A program made the translations under genes and the position numbers. A stretch of 27,625 bases of DNA. Source: Lichtheimia corymbifera B2541. Lineage: Eukaryota; Mucoromycota; Mucoromycetes; Mucorales; Lichtheimiaceae. Position 1 is the stretch's first letter. Each line of letters opens with the position of its first letter. Below the pieces are notes generated by a model that saw only the letters and a program-made list of their open reading frames with translations, did no database searches and was not told the origin of the DNA. Positions 9,402 through 19,197 of this stretch are shown here, piece after piece. The stretch is from the NCBI GenBank assembly GCA_000697475.1, contig JNEU01000592.1:1-27625 (forward strand), in the 5' to 3' direction.

Positions 9402-9702
9402 CGAACCGGTACATGGATACAGACTTGGACTTCTCGTTGGACCTTTCAGTACCCAAGGTAGCGTCATCGATGACCATCCAGACCCTCTCGCCGTGAGACC
9501 TGTACATGCCTATCCTTCACTCAACCACATGAAGCCGAACGTACCTGAGAATCATCCACGCCTTGAATCTGGACTGCAGGGCATCCCATCCGTGACCAGA
9601 AAACCTGCTCCAAAGAAAGGAAGCCCCACCTCAGTCGCCCTGTAGATCAATGTAAACTATATTAGCCATAGTTTCAAATATAGAGATGCAATTTCCACTT
9701 AC
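9316..9702 (-). other. Exons and introns after the gene 1 stop, copy A
   Basis: An intron at 9702-9640 (63 nt, GTAAGT to CTACAG) starts 26 nt after the gene 1 stop at 9729 and has an equal-length partner in block B. A second possible intron is 9544-9500 (45 nt, GTACGT to TACAG). Splicing it joins HGWDALQSRFKAW in frame to ERVWMVIDDATLG and then to a stop at about 9327. In copy B the same reading is open, whereas copy A has a TGA near the start of the first exon. Substitutions are spread over all codon positions, so this may be 3' UTR or a small downstream ORF and not a conserved protein. The product is unknown. Confidence 0.45.
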
Positions 9703-9728
9703 CAAAAGGCACCCACTAACTGATCTAC

Positions 9729-11409
9729 TCAGCCAAAGAGACGGAGGGACTCTTGTGCTTCGAGCACATCGGGAGGTAATGATGATGATGGTGTTGCGGT
9801 AGTCATAGTGAGAGGTTGTTGTTGTGGTGGTTGAGCGGATTCACGAGGTGTCGAAATGTTGGCGGTGTTGAGGACGCGGATTAGGTGAGGATGTGGGTGA
9901 TGATGACGAAGAAGAAGAGGATGATGATGACGATGAAGAGGAGGAAGAAGACGATAAAGAGGAGGAAGAAGAAGATGATGATGATGATGAGGATGACGAT
10001 ACAGAAGAGGAAGAAGGAGAGGAAGGTGCTGTACGCGTAAGGGCTGCTTCGCGGATTTGGCGGATTCCTGCTTCAATGAGTGACATGGCAGGAATCTCGG
10101 AAGGACTGAGAGGAGGAGAAGTAGTGATGGCGGTAGAAGAAGGAATGGAAACAGGATCGGTATCGGTGTTGGTGGTAGTGATGGCAGGCATAGGCATAGG
10201 CATAGTGGCGGTCATAATGGTGGTGGCAGTAGCGGTATTAGTGGTGGTGGTAGCAACGGTAGTGGTGAGCATAGGTGACATGATTGTTGTTTCAACCTCC
10301 ATTGGGATGGGCGTAGGTGATGGTGGAGGTGATGGAGGTGGTGTGGCGGCTTGAGGAGGAATCATAGGGGATGGCATATCTAAAGAAATTGCAATACATT
10401 AGATACATAGGCTGATATAGATGTAATAAGAGAATATACTTACCGACATCGATTGGCACATCGTCATCATAGTAGTAGAAAGGAGAGTTGGCCAAAGTGA
10501 TCGACATCATTGAGAGCAAATCATCGTCTAAAGGCATTAACCCATGTCAGTATAAATGATATTCAGCATAAGAATATATACAGATGAACGCATAACTTAC
10601 CGACTTCCATAACATCCTGGGGCTCCACAAAACGCCAATCAATTGGTTCCGCCATGTAAATGTCCTCGTCAAAAGGATCATCCACGGTTAAGTGTTCGAA
10701 AAGAAAGGCTATATAAGGGTCATTGTCAGCCATCTGAGTAATTAAGGGAATCAATTTCTCTGGGCAAATACTTACAGAGTTGGTCAAGCTCATCCTCATC
10801 TTCAGCACCAAGAGCAACAGCATCATCATCATCAGGAACGGCACGCTCGTCCTCAATGCCCACAGAAACAACAGAAACACCACCAGAGACAGAAACGACA
10901 CCACGAACAAGAGCAACACCAACAGGTTCACCACCAACACGATCAGCATCAGCAGGGACAGCAGAAGCAGGGGCAGCAGAAACAGAGGCAGCAGAAGCAG
11001 AAACAGCACAAACATCCTCAACAGAAGAGCGACAAGCAGGAACGACACCAACAGCGGGAACAGAGACAGCAGGAGCACAGGACGAAGCAACAACAGCACC
11101 ACCAAAAGGCGTGAAACGCACTACGTGCACGCAAACGACTTTACCACCACACGAGACGACAGAAACGACAGGACCAGTCACAGAAGGGCGAACAGCGGAC
11201 AGAAGGTTGAAAGTGGGAATGGTCATGGACGACCACTTCACCACAAGGGCAAGAAACGGGCTCCAAAAGTGGTACACCACGAAACAAAGGACAAGCAACA
11301 CAGAGACAGGGACACCAAAAAGCTGCACAAGGCAAGCGAGTAAGTAGGCAAGAGGAAGAGCAGGTTGAGCAAGGCAGAACTTGAGAGCAGTAAGAGCGAG
11401 GCGAGGCAT
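9729..11409 (-). CDS. Gene 1, copy A: membrane-anchored acidic, Ser/Thr/Pro-rich protein of unknown function
   Basis: Four exons: 11409-10776, 10708-10601, 10527-10444 and 10379 onward. The introns are 67, 73 and 64 nt, all GTAAGT...AG and all in phase 1. The start MPRLALTALKF is shared in position with copy B. Residues about 13-50 are strongly hydrophobic with a PxFVVYHFW-like end, suggesting a signal anchor or two short membrane passes. A Val/Ala/Ser-rich stretch, an acidic EDEDELDQL patch, the well-conserved DDPFDEDIYMA and DWRFVEP, and FYYYDDD follow. Exon 4 begins with a Pro/Thr-rich tail and then a serine run. In the open frame it stops at 9841 (about 454 residues). Shifted by one base it reaches 9729, ending DVLEAQESLRLFG, which matches the copy B terminus, so a frameshift in the serine run is likely. 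Family not recognised. Confidence 0.65.
9895..10025. repeat. Serine-coding trinucleotide-like tract, copy A
   Basis: Plus-strand GAT/GAA/GAG-rich sequence, read on the minus strand as a long run of Ser codons in gene 1 exon 4. Such tracts change length by slippage. The change of reading frame between the two gene 1 copies falls in or beside it. Confidence 0.8.
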
Positions 11410-11463
11410 GACTGAAAAGTTACAGAAAGCGGAAAGAGAGAGGAAACAACGCGTTGCGGTGGA

Positions 11464-11500
11464 AACGTATATTTTATTAAAGGCCAGCACGTCACCCCAT
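11464..11500 (-). promoter_or_regulatory. Gene 1 promoter, copy A: TGACGTG element and TATA-like run
   Basis: About 55-90 bp upstream of the gene 1 ATG the minus strand reads GGGGTGACGTGCTGG, then TTTAATAAAATATACG. TGACGT is the core of CRE/ATF-type bZIP sites (CACGTCA at 11488-11494 on the plus strand). The A/T run is a plausible TATA element. Both are retained in copy B. A pyrimidine-rich leader with CTCTCTTTCC separates them from the ATG. Confidence 0.5.
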
Positions 11501-11880
11501 TTCACCCCATTCCACTAATCGAGTGACATGATCCTTCTCCATTGAGGTTGGAATCGGTGTACAAGTATGTCTATACTATGTCTGTATTACTAACATATAA
11601 ACAGGTATAGGTGTGGTAGTGCTATTATGTGTAGTTGTATTATGGTCATACCGCAGCAGCAGTAGCCTTGGATACTACCCCCCTTGAACCCCGCCTGTTG
11701 TCATTAATTATAAAAGGTGTGTTTATAAAAGCGTTATAAATTATAGTTATGTATATTGTATATGTGTATATGAAGTGGGGCGGCTAATTTCCATATGTTG
11801 GTGTGGTGTGTGTACACTCGTCTTCTCCTTGCTGCTTCTTTGTTACCCACCCAGCCCAGCAACCCCGCGATCGTGGTTCG
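11501..11880. other. Upstream region of gene 1 and right end of block A; no gene seen
   Basis: Up to about 11735 the sequence stays similar to block B, including AATCGAGTGACATGATCC and CAGGTATAGGTGTGGTAG, and probably holds further upstream regulatory sequence. The similarity is lost beyond the TATAAAAG strings. A CT-rich leader-like stretch precedes the ATG at 11883. Confidence 0.5.
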
Positions 11881-11882
11881 AC

Positions 11883-12101
11883 ATGGAGGCCCTCATTAGC
11901 AACCGATCTATGCGAAAAGGTGTCTGTGAAGGTGAGCAACGTTATATTATAGTGTACACATGAACCTGCCTTTCTTTGTTATGTATACTGATATGCTTGT
12001 CTTTTACAGCTTTCCTGGTTCAGCGATGGCGACAATGGCAACTTCCAGAAGGAATGGGCAACGCGATTCCGTTCGAGATCTGCAACGAGTACTCTGGTTA
12101 A
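11883..12101 (+). CDS. Short two-exon ORF, 46 codons, possibly a gene fragment
   Basis: Exon 1 (11883-11931) and exon 2 (12010-12101) are joined by a 78-nt intron with GTGAGC donor and TTTTACAG acceptor. The splice keeps the frame: MEALISNRSMRKGVCE then AFLVQRWRQWQLPEGMG, ending EYSG and TAA. A T/C-rich leader with CCCAGCCCAGC precedes the ATG. The end of exon 2 and the sequence beyond it (to about 12205) resemble the minus strand at about 27525-27340. There a different frame is open, so the stop at 12099 may be a truncation of something longer. Function unknown. Confidence 0.4.
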
Positions 12102-12205
12102 GGTGCAAGCAAGGTCACTTGAAAGGTGTGTAACAAAGGGAGATGTTGGCATTCCATATCGATGACCTTCTTACATTGAAGAGTAGCAACCTGGTCACGT
12201 GATTG
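12046..12205 (+). repeat. Inverted partial copy of the sequence at 27340-27525
   Basis: Strings such as TACTCTGGTTAAGGTGCAAG and GAAAGGTGTGTAACAA(A/T)GGGA, then GACCTTCTTACA and TCACGTGATTG, recur in order on the minus strand near 27.4 kb. Read in the open frame of that copy, both show TLVKVQA and RCVT. The 12-kb copy has frameshifts and stops. Confidence 0.65.
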
Positions 12206-12820
12206 CAATGATCCAGGCGTTGTATTTGGCCCATCGTATTCCGTATTTCCTTTAGCTAGTATGCATGATGACGTTTCTATGTATACCACATCGGTCCCAT
12301 TCATGGTTCTTCCCTTCCTGTTGCTCTGGTTTCCTGTTTGCCACCTGGGATTACCATATCTTCGTGTAAGTTGCTGGTGGAACCCATGCACTCTATTGTC
12401 ATTGTTTCTCACCCTCAATTCTCTATTCAGCTATCCATATCGTACCTCTCTGAGCTATCTGTTGTACATGTTTCCCCTTTTTTATTCAGACCACCATATA
12501 CTTCTGGTAAGCCTTATTAGTTGTTCTCTATTATTCATGTTATTAATAATCCATCTGGTGGTTTATTTCATGTTATTCAATTCAGTTTCATACGTTTCAT
12601 TGGTGCCTACTACTGGAAACGAATTTATCTGCAACACCAACCATATGTGTCATTCACAACGAACCATGATCCACACAAGGAAGATACCGCCATATAGCAA
12701 GAGCAGTCGTTTGCTGTGTTATGAAACCTCAAGAAAAGCAAGGCCCTAGGATGATCCCGAGATGCTGTTCAAGATCCATATGTTACTCGTTGACAAGATG
12801 ACCGACTGAGTTGAGCACAA
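12206..12820. other. No gene supported; pyrimidine-rich
   Basis: A long plus-strand frame at 12261-12749 reads Leu/Phe/Ser because the DNA is T/C-rich. It has no intron or homology support and is not called. Sequence near 12600-12750 could belong to the 5' part of the decayed gypsy element that follows. Confidence 0.35.
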
Positions 12821-14055
12821 AACTTCACCTGTTGGATTGATATCAAGGAAAGAATCATTGCATGTTCTGGTACCAAGAAGGACCTTCTGCGTATCGTCAC
12901 ACGTTCAAGAGCATTGCGAATGCGTGGTGATGCATTGAAAGCATTCCGCAAATATACCAATCGCTTTCAATCCTTGCTCATGGAATATGATCTGGCTATT
13001 GCAGAGACTCAGCTCAAGGAACTTGATGGTGGTGATGCCGATGGATAGCAACGACGTATATCATTAGCACCTCCTATGACATTAAATGAAGATGGCTTCA
13101 ACACATACATCAAAGGCCTGAACCCAAAATCGTTGAGAACTGCTGCCCTGGTCAAGGCACCGAAGACCTGAAGCGAAGCTAGTGAGGATGCATGTGCCAT
13201 CGTCAAGGGCATCTCGGATGATGATATCAGCGGCATCGATTACAGATCAAGTGACGAGTTGGATGGCGATTTCGAACCATGAATTACATTGTCGCATTCT
13301 CAATTTCACAGGATGGGTCATGAGCCGGGTTATATGAGCCGTTCAGTTACAAGCATGAAGCAGCTGATTTCGTCATTGGATAAGATGGAGACAGATCAAA
13401 GATCAAGTTCTTCGGTCACCAACAATTCCCCTCCACATACCAATCCTACAAGATCAAACAGCAAACCTGTTACCTGCTTCAATTGCCAACAAAGAGGATG
13501 CCTGGTCTTTACAGTGGGTCGTTCAGAGCCTCAATATGTTCGTGCCATATGTCTGGATGTTGGTAACTATCAATGTTGGGTGGGACGCGAGAATCTTCTA
13601 TTAATTCCAGCTGTGAACAGATTGGCCTACGCATTTTATCATGCAAGGAGAATATGCCCTTCGCTGTTGAATACACTCCGGTCCTCAAGGCTTCATTTTC
13701 TACCGTCCAGGATCATTCATTCGAAATGGACCAAGCTTTAGATGATGAGGATGATATGCCTGATGCGATTTTCCTTATTGATGTGGATGGCGGCACCGAT
13801 GCAAACGACTGCTTTATGATGACTTCTGGAGAATCAGCTTCAAATAATGCTGATCGACTTGGTGATTTACCACAGCGCATTACATCCCATCGGACATTAT
13901 CGGAGGATCACAATCAACACCTCCATGATTTGATTATGGCGGATGGAGGTGTTGTGGTTAGCTTAGAGAAGCTTTGTACATATACCCAATTGTGGATAGA
14001 TACCCACTCGCACATTGATATATACACATTAATACAATGCTTGAGAAATAAATAG
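12821..14055 (+). pseudogene. gag-pro: Ty3/gypsy gag and protease remnant with several stops and a frameshift
   Basis: One continuous frame from 12821 to 13741 reads a Retrotrans_gag-like core, starting near CWIDIKERIIACSGTKKDL and including RGDALKAFRKYTNRFQSLL. It is interrupted by TAG at 13046, TGA at 13169 and TGA at 13280. A zinc-knuckle start, CFNCQQRG, follows near 13475, but its second half is lost. A one-base shift then leads into the frame 13573-14055, which resembles a retropepsin region: SSINSSCEQIGLRIL is where D-S/T-G-A-T-x-S normally sits, and the catalytic DSG/DTG is missing. An acidic linker rich in Asp follows. The product would have been Gag plus an aspartic protease of a retrotransposon. 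With stops, a frameshift and no active site it is dead. Confidence is high for gag and moderate for protease. Confidence 0.65.
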
Positions 14056-14456
14056 GCTCTTCCTTCTTTTGACTTCGTACAGACGTATTTGACACCGCGT
14101 ATTCTGTCAACCGCTCGAGATCGCATGTTGATCGTATGTAAATCAAGCAAGGCGTCATGACTGCTAGGATAATGATACTTACGACCATGGTGGAGCTTTT
14201 AGTGTACCTATTCATATTACTGCTTAGTTACCGCGTTAACACACACATACACATATCCCCATCTCTCTCTTTATCTTTGGTATGTCATTTCGAATGGCAC
14301 ACCGCTTACTTGTGCCAGCTTATTCATGTATACTTATCCCCTTTTATTTGTACTCGTGTGTAGAGACACACAAAGGTCATAAAGAACCCTACGATAGAGG
14401 GCTCTTTTGGTGCATCATGTGAGCATTTAGTTGAAACACGCCTGCTGCGCTCCCAA
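14056..14456. other. No gene seen; probable insertion between protease and RT remnants
   Basis: Sequence with no retroelement similarity separates the protease-like and RT-like pieces. It carries a CA/CT-rich simple stretch near 14240-14280. A later insertion into the dead element is the simplest reading. Confidence 0.35.
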
Positions 14457-14962
14457 GTCGACACTGGTGATGCACAGCCCATATAGCGTCGACCTTATCC
14501 ACATCTTTTACATTCTGAGTTGGCGCAACTGCGTGACGAGATCAAGTGCACCCTCAATAATGGCGTTTTCATACCTGCAACTCATGATCCACAAAATGCA
14601 CATCATGGTGGGTGGAGTTTTCCATGCCGATATGTCATGTAAAAGGATGGTGGAAGGATTCAGGTCTATACTCATCTTTCTGCTTGCTGGCATCTGATCA
14701 CTCATCCTTGGGGTGGCTAGTATCTGATCCACTGTAACACCGCCGTCAGTATCTTGTCAGCAATATTATCCCTAAAGGTGTGGCAGTATGCTTGATGTTC
14801 CATTTTAAGGAGTACGGTAAAAGGTAATTCATTCATAGTTTGATGTTATGGAGCAGTATCTCAACAACGTTACGGTGGGGGATCCTTGGCCCTTACCGAT
14901 GATTGTTGATTTATTCGGATCGTTTCCTGAAGCCAACATCTTTTTAGCTTTGGATATTCTTA
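14457..14962 (+). pseudogene. pol: Ty3/gypsy reverse transcriptase, N-terminal fragment, decayed
   Basis: The frame from 14457 gives VDTGDAQPI, a TAG at 14484, RRPYP, then ELAQLRDEIKCTLNNGV. This is the classic start of a gypsy RT domain, where the template-grip helix precedes the VPKKDG motif. The region of that motif reads as a stop followed by KDGG (about 14638). After a frame change, DPWPLPMIVDLFGSF and an ALDI-like string (about 14872-14960) match the PLP-ID-L-----FS-LD segment. The YxDD catalytic loop, RNase H and integrase are absent. The fragment lies about 400 bp after the protease remnant and probably belongs to the same dead element. Confidence 0.65.
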
Positions 14963-15002
14963 TAAGCTTTGTTCTGGCAATCATTGCTATTATCAGTGCA
15001 CG

Positions 15003-15405
15003 TTGTACGAAATCAAGAACAAGGACACAGATGTATCTCTCGGTGATTCTGGCAAAACGAGTAGTATACTGTTTGGTTCTGCAGACACGCTGGTTCATGA
15101 GGATATGGAAGAAGTGTCATTAGCGGATAAAAATGCTCAATCACCTGCAAGCAATAAAGGTTCCAACATTGATCTCCGAGCCGTACAATTTAGCCAATGC
15201 TAATCTTTCTAATAATATAAAATCATTCCAATCTCCACAATCTTTAAAAAGTCATGGTATCCATGCTCCATCTAAGACAGGTGATAATCCTGGTTCCATA
15301 CCAGAAGTCAACAAAAAATATGTGTATCCATGGCAACTAGTAATGATTGTTCTGGATAGCGAACATACAGCATCGATAGGGTTCTTAAATGGGAAGGAAA
15401 AGTGA
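15003..15405 (+). other. Polar Ser/Asn/Lys-rich ORF pieces, unidentified
   Basis: Two overlapping plus-strand frames, 15003-15203 (YEIKNKDTDVSLGDSGKTS) and 15133-15405 (NNIKSFQSPQSLKSHG), have similar polar composition. They would make one product if joined by a one-base shift near 15150-15200. The first directly follows the RT fragment but does not look like polymerase. There is no recognisable domain and no good splice sites were seen. It could be a fragment of a host gene into which the element inserted, or chance. Confidence 0.25.
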
Positions 15406-15835
15406 AAAAGTCTATAAGTCTATATATCTATTCTAGAAACGTGGCGGTTCTTTATCTTTGGATGTGTCTATAATTCTCATCGCCCTGTCTATTGCATATG
15501 GTATCCTAAACCTGGTCATCGTCCTTAAAGCCTAGGTTATCGCCATCTTCTTATGAAAGACATTTTTCATCTGAATCCCACAACAGGACCTATGCACTGG
15601 AGGCCTTGGCATCCCAACAAGCCACATCATACATCTCACAAAGGCCTTGCGAAAGCTTTACATCTACCTGTTGTTCAACATCACTTACACTTTCATGCGT
15701 TCTTTGCCCGCCTTTATTCTCTACTCACTCTACGCTCTATCTCTGTTCACATCCCAGCACGATTTCACCACCTGCCAAATTCCAGTCAGGTCGCCCTCTT
15801 AAAAACTTTTGCTAGCTAATCGACAAAAAGCCAAC
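15406..15835. other. Probable leader or promoter region before the Fanzor-like relic
   Basis: A C/T-rich stretch (15640-15810) without a convincing ORF precedes the ATG at 15836, which sits in AAAAAGCCAACATGC, an A-rich start context. This is compatible with a promoter and 5' UTR. No TATA box could be assigned. Confidence 0.3.
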
Positions 15836-16640
15836 ATGCAAGAGATCTACGCCCAGCTGGTCCAGGAATCCCCAATGTACCCAGATTGAATCAATTCAAG
15901 GCACATGTCGCCTGTGTATTTCCGTGGCGTTTCAGCGCACTTCAAGCATAGAATCACTCGAGGGACTCTTTTTTCTGTGCGCCAATCATACCAACAAGTT
16001 ATGATCAACGAAGTTCTAACAATTTCTCCTCACCAGTAAGATAAAAGTGCTGCATGAAGATTGCTCTTCCTATGACCAACTGATTTTGTCATTTTCTTTA
16101 GAGAGAGAAAGTCATGTTCATCAATCGAACATCTAAATCAAAAAGAAGAGGTGTTAGGAAGTCTGGCAGACAACAAGTCAAGTGGGAACGTCCTGAGGAA
16201 GAGACCATTATAGCCTACGGAGATGCCACCCTAGGGCATATGCGGGGTTATGCGCCACTTCCCGATTGGGTAAGCTACATTGAAAGCTGCTTTTCTCAAT
16301 GCCTATCTCTAGCATTAGCTATATAGGATTTTTCAAAAGACTCTGCAGATAGGCATTGGTTATTTTCATCGATGAATTCCATACCAGTATCAAGTGGAGG
16401 CATGATGATGAAGATTTGCACCTTTGCTATGACAATAGGCGATTGCATTGCAATGACAAGTACGTGGAGACAAGAGTCTTTTTGATATACACTAACAGGC
16501 TCTTTTATTCAAAACATAGGAAGAAGAGGAATCGGGTACAGACTGGACAAAGGAACAGAGGTCGAAAATTGCTGCAGTGCAGGGATGAAGTCGCTACCCA
16601 TGAAACCATATGGCATTAAACATGAAACCAAATGTCAATA
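15836..16640 (+). pseudogene. Fanzor/TnpB-like (RuvC-type nuclease) relic, three exons with stops
   Basis: Exon 1 is 15836-16035, intron 1 about 16036-16103 (GTAAGA to TTTAGAG), exon 2 16104-16269, intron 2 16270-16326 (GTAAGC to CTATATAG), and exon 3 from 16327. Exon 2 ends TIIAYGDATLGHMRGYAPLP. Exon 3 reads ALVIFIDEFHTSIKWRHDDEDL and later KLLQCRDEVATHETIW. The order GD-x-S/T...KG/RG...P-P, then VDEFRTS with the RuvC Glu, then a CxxC zinc-finger area and C-x-x-x-W, is that of the C-terminal part of eukaryotic TnpB/Fanzor proteins. Here the first CxxC has become WxxD and the final RD-N-A motif is not recognisable. Lesions are TGA at 15887, TAG at 16350 and a one-base frame loss at intron 2. 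The length is far below a full protein. Family assignment is from motif memory. Confidence 0.45.
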
Positions 16641-16689
16641 GCCATGAAAAAATAATCATCACCCACGAAAACAACTATCGTAACCACAA

Positions 16690-18698
16690 AACCATTATCC
16701 TCATGTTCCACTTCTTTTGGGAAATCCTGTATCGACAGACCAAGTGACAGGGTGGACCATGGAATTGAGTGTATCCAAAATGTGCATTTGAAGAACTATG
16801 CTTGTGGCCAGCATAGCTTGATCAAGCTGTAAGGAAATTTGGTCCCTGGTGTTGTAGAGCAGGTGTACAAAAGACATCGGGGCAGTAAACGTCTTTGGAC
16901 GTAAACGTTGGAAGATGAGATACATGTATGGGTCATGAGGGTGACACCAACTATGAAGCACTTGAGTAATCTATCCATGAATGAAGTATTTTTGCTGACG
17001 ATGAGGATCGAAGAGAGGTTGTAGCTAGCGAAGTTAGAAGGTCTGCTGTTGGGTCGGTGGATGCAGTATGACTATTCTCCCCATGGAACGCGGCTTGATG
17101 AGCTTGTCGTAAGCAATTTTAGGCTGCATCTTGGCGGTAAGAAAGGAGTGACTTAAGGATTGCACCTTTTGGAAAAACGCTTGCGTAGCAGCACAGACAC
17201 GTAAAACATGACAAAGGTTAGACGATATGAGGACATTAAGCACTATGGCTTGACCCCGAATTGAGAGTGAGCGTTGTGAGTAGCTTTGACACGCTGATTG
17301 AAGACCGGCAAAGAGCGATTGAAAAAAGTGATCTGTTTGAGCCGGTGTTGGATACAACGGATAACCAAGATAGAACACTGCATGTGGAGTTGAGTTGCCG
17401 TGACAAGAATTAATACCGTGTCGCAATAGTAGTTGTTGCCAATGACGTGTGATCGCTGACCCTATAGCGATAATGCGTGGGCTTTATGAATGTTAATCGT
17501 GGTGTTGGATGCCTTGGAGTAAACGTTGAGATGAGACATGAGGGTCGCGAAATCCGAATCGTCCTTGACAAACACAAAACAGTCATCAGCATAAGCCAAA
17601 ATCTTCAAACGCCCTGTGTCAGGTGGCACCAGGGTGGATGGATTAGAGATGGCGTAACCTTGAAAATGCAAATCAAAGAGGATATGCTGTATCAAAGGTC
17701 CCAAAGCCAAATTGAACAATACCGGCGACAGAGGATCTCCTTAACGAACACCTTTTTTGTTGTTGAATCGAAGGAGAGATGGATCCATTGATGTTGATAT
17801 AAATATGAGTACCACAAAATAGTTGGTCGATCCAATGTATGGTGGATTGAGGAAAACCCCACCGCTGTATAAACATTTTTCCAGGTACCTTGGATGAACC
17901 CGACCGTAAGCCTTTTCCATGTCCAAAGAGAGTCCAAGTGCTGAGGAGATGTTGTGCCTTGCATAATCCATAGCGAAACGCACCGCAAGTCCATTATCCG
18001 GAATATAACGTCCATGTACAAAACCGGTTTGAAATTAGTTGATGATGTGAGCACTCACGGTCACAATCCTGGCATTCATAATTAGAGTGAAAATCAGTAT
18101 TGATGACGGCTATGGGCCTCCAGTTCGTGAGCATGGTGAGATCCCCTTTCTTCGGTAGCAAGCAGAGACAGGTTTCCATTCAAGAGGCTGGGTAAATGGC
18201 CCATTGTAAGGCTTCATTGTACACGTTGGAAAGTAAATCAGTGTAAAGCTCATGGTTGAAAAGTAAAGACAGAATCGAATAAGGGAAAACATCCAGCCCA
18301 GAACTACTCGACTTTGGTGAACGTTTCACAGCATCAGCTAAGTCATGCAATGTAAGAAGGGACTCCAAAAGTGCGCAATCACTCGAATCCAAAGAACATG
18401 AAGAAGGGATATGGGAGAAAATCTCCTCAATAGCCTGATCGTCAATGTCCTCAGTGGGATACATATATTGATAAAAATTGCAAGCTCCCATATGCATATG
18501 CTCCAAGGTTGATCCAACAACGCCAGAATCGGGGTCTTGTAGCTCCGGTATTTGGCGTTGTGCTAGTCGTTGCCGAGATGCGTTCTTGAGATATCCAGCT
18601 GATGTTTCGCCTTGTTCACGCCACCTGACACCCGCCTTAAGTGACTGAAATTGTAATAAAGAGGAAAGCGTCATTGTTAGTCGCAGGCTACTTGTGGG
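16690..18698 (-). pseudogene. LINE (non-LTR) reverse transcriptase, 5'-truncated and mutated
   Basis: On the minus strand from about 18698: AGVRWREQGETSAGYLK (linker), SPKSSSSGLDVFPYSIL, LPKKGDLTMLTNWRPIAV, QTGFVHGRYIPDN, LSLDMEKAYGRVHPRYLEK (motif A), GDPLSPVLFNLALGPL (motif B) and LAYADDCFVFVKDD (motif C, catalytic YADD at about 17585). A C-terminal region follows with LGYPLYPTPAQTDHFF, SIRGQAIVLN and HSWCHPHDPYMYL. The apurinic endonuclease expected upstream is missing: the element stops at the edge of block B. Stops interrupt the frame at 18182-18180, before FQTGF near 18031, before GDPLSP (TAA, about 17744) and at about 17460, with a frameshift near 18080. Motif A has YGRV where YDRV is usual. 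It is a dead copy of the type that primes reverse transcription at the target site. Confidence 0.85.
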
Positions 18699-19197
18699 TG
18701 CATGGGCGGGGATTCACCTTGATGGAGGATGATGATGACTCCTTCAAGGCATTAATCTTCCGCGACAATGATGCTAGACATGCTTATCGAATGTAGAATG
18801 TTCGATGACTTTACTGTATAAATGTATAATCTTAAAATCAATATTGCTATTTGTATTGCATTCACTATTTATGTTTCGTGGATGCTTGAATGGACACTCG
18901 GATATGCTTTGCTGACCACCACCAATAAGCGAATGCTCCTACAACCAGAGAGCAATGACAAGGTTGTATGTTCACGGGACCTCCGATGGTCATGCTCGCA
19001 ATCCATCCTCTTCCACAACGATGTCATCAGATGTCTCATCCACTATCATGTGATGCAGGTATCAGTATACATGTTGTCGAATCACAATCCGCATCAATCA
19101 CACTTACAACGTCCTTTCCAATACAGGGTACTGCCATGGTATGCTTGTCTTGAGCTTTTGGTCATTCATAGAAGCTATCCTTCGTCTTTGCCTCAGT

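Larger units (their letters stand above)
5757..11735. repeat. Segmental duplication, block A
   Basis: From GCATGGGCGGGGATTCACC at about 5757 to the TATAAAAG strings near 11735, this block can be followed in the same order and orientation in block B (about 18700-24770). The offset is about 12.94 kb at the left end and 13.03 kb further right. By eye, divergence is moderate over most of the length, much lower at 8931-9401 and low around the gene 1 promoter. The block contains gene 1, gene 2, the island and the repeat array, all read on the minus strand. Confidence 0.9.

Noticed and set aside
9893..10354. A 153-codon plus-strand Asp/Glu-rich ORF, and its counterpart at 22835-23383
   Set aside because: It is the antisense of the Ser/Thr/Pro-rich exon 4 of gene 1. 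The splice sites and the conservation of the minus frame show which strand codes.
10780..11347. Plus-strand Thr/Arg/Glu-rich ORFs of 160-187 codons, and similar ones at 23780-24319
   Set aside because: Antisense shadows of gene 1 exon 1; the minus strand has the start, the membrane segment and the intron donor conserved in both copies.
12261..12749. A 162-codon ORF that looks like a multi-pass membrane protein
   Set aside because: Its Leu/Phe/Ser content follows from T/C-rich DNA. There is no second copy, splice support or recognisable family.
17477..17791. A 104-codon plus-strand ORF inside the LINE
   Set aside because: It is antisense to the YADD-containing reverse transcriptase frame.
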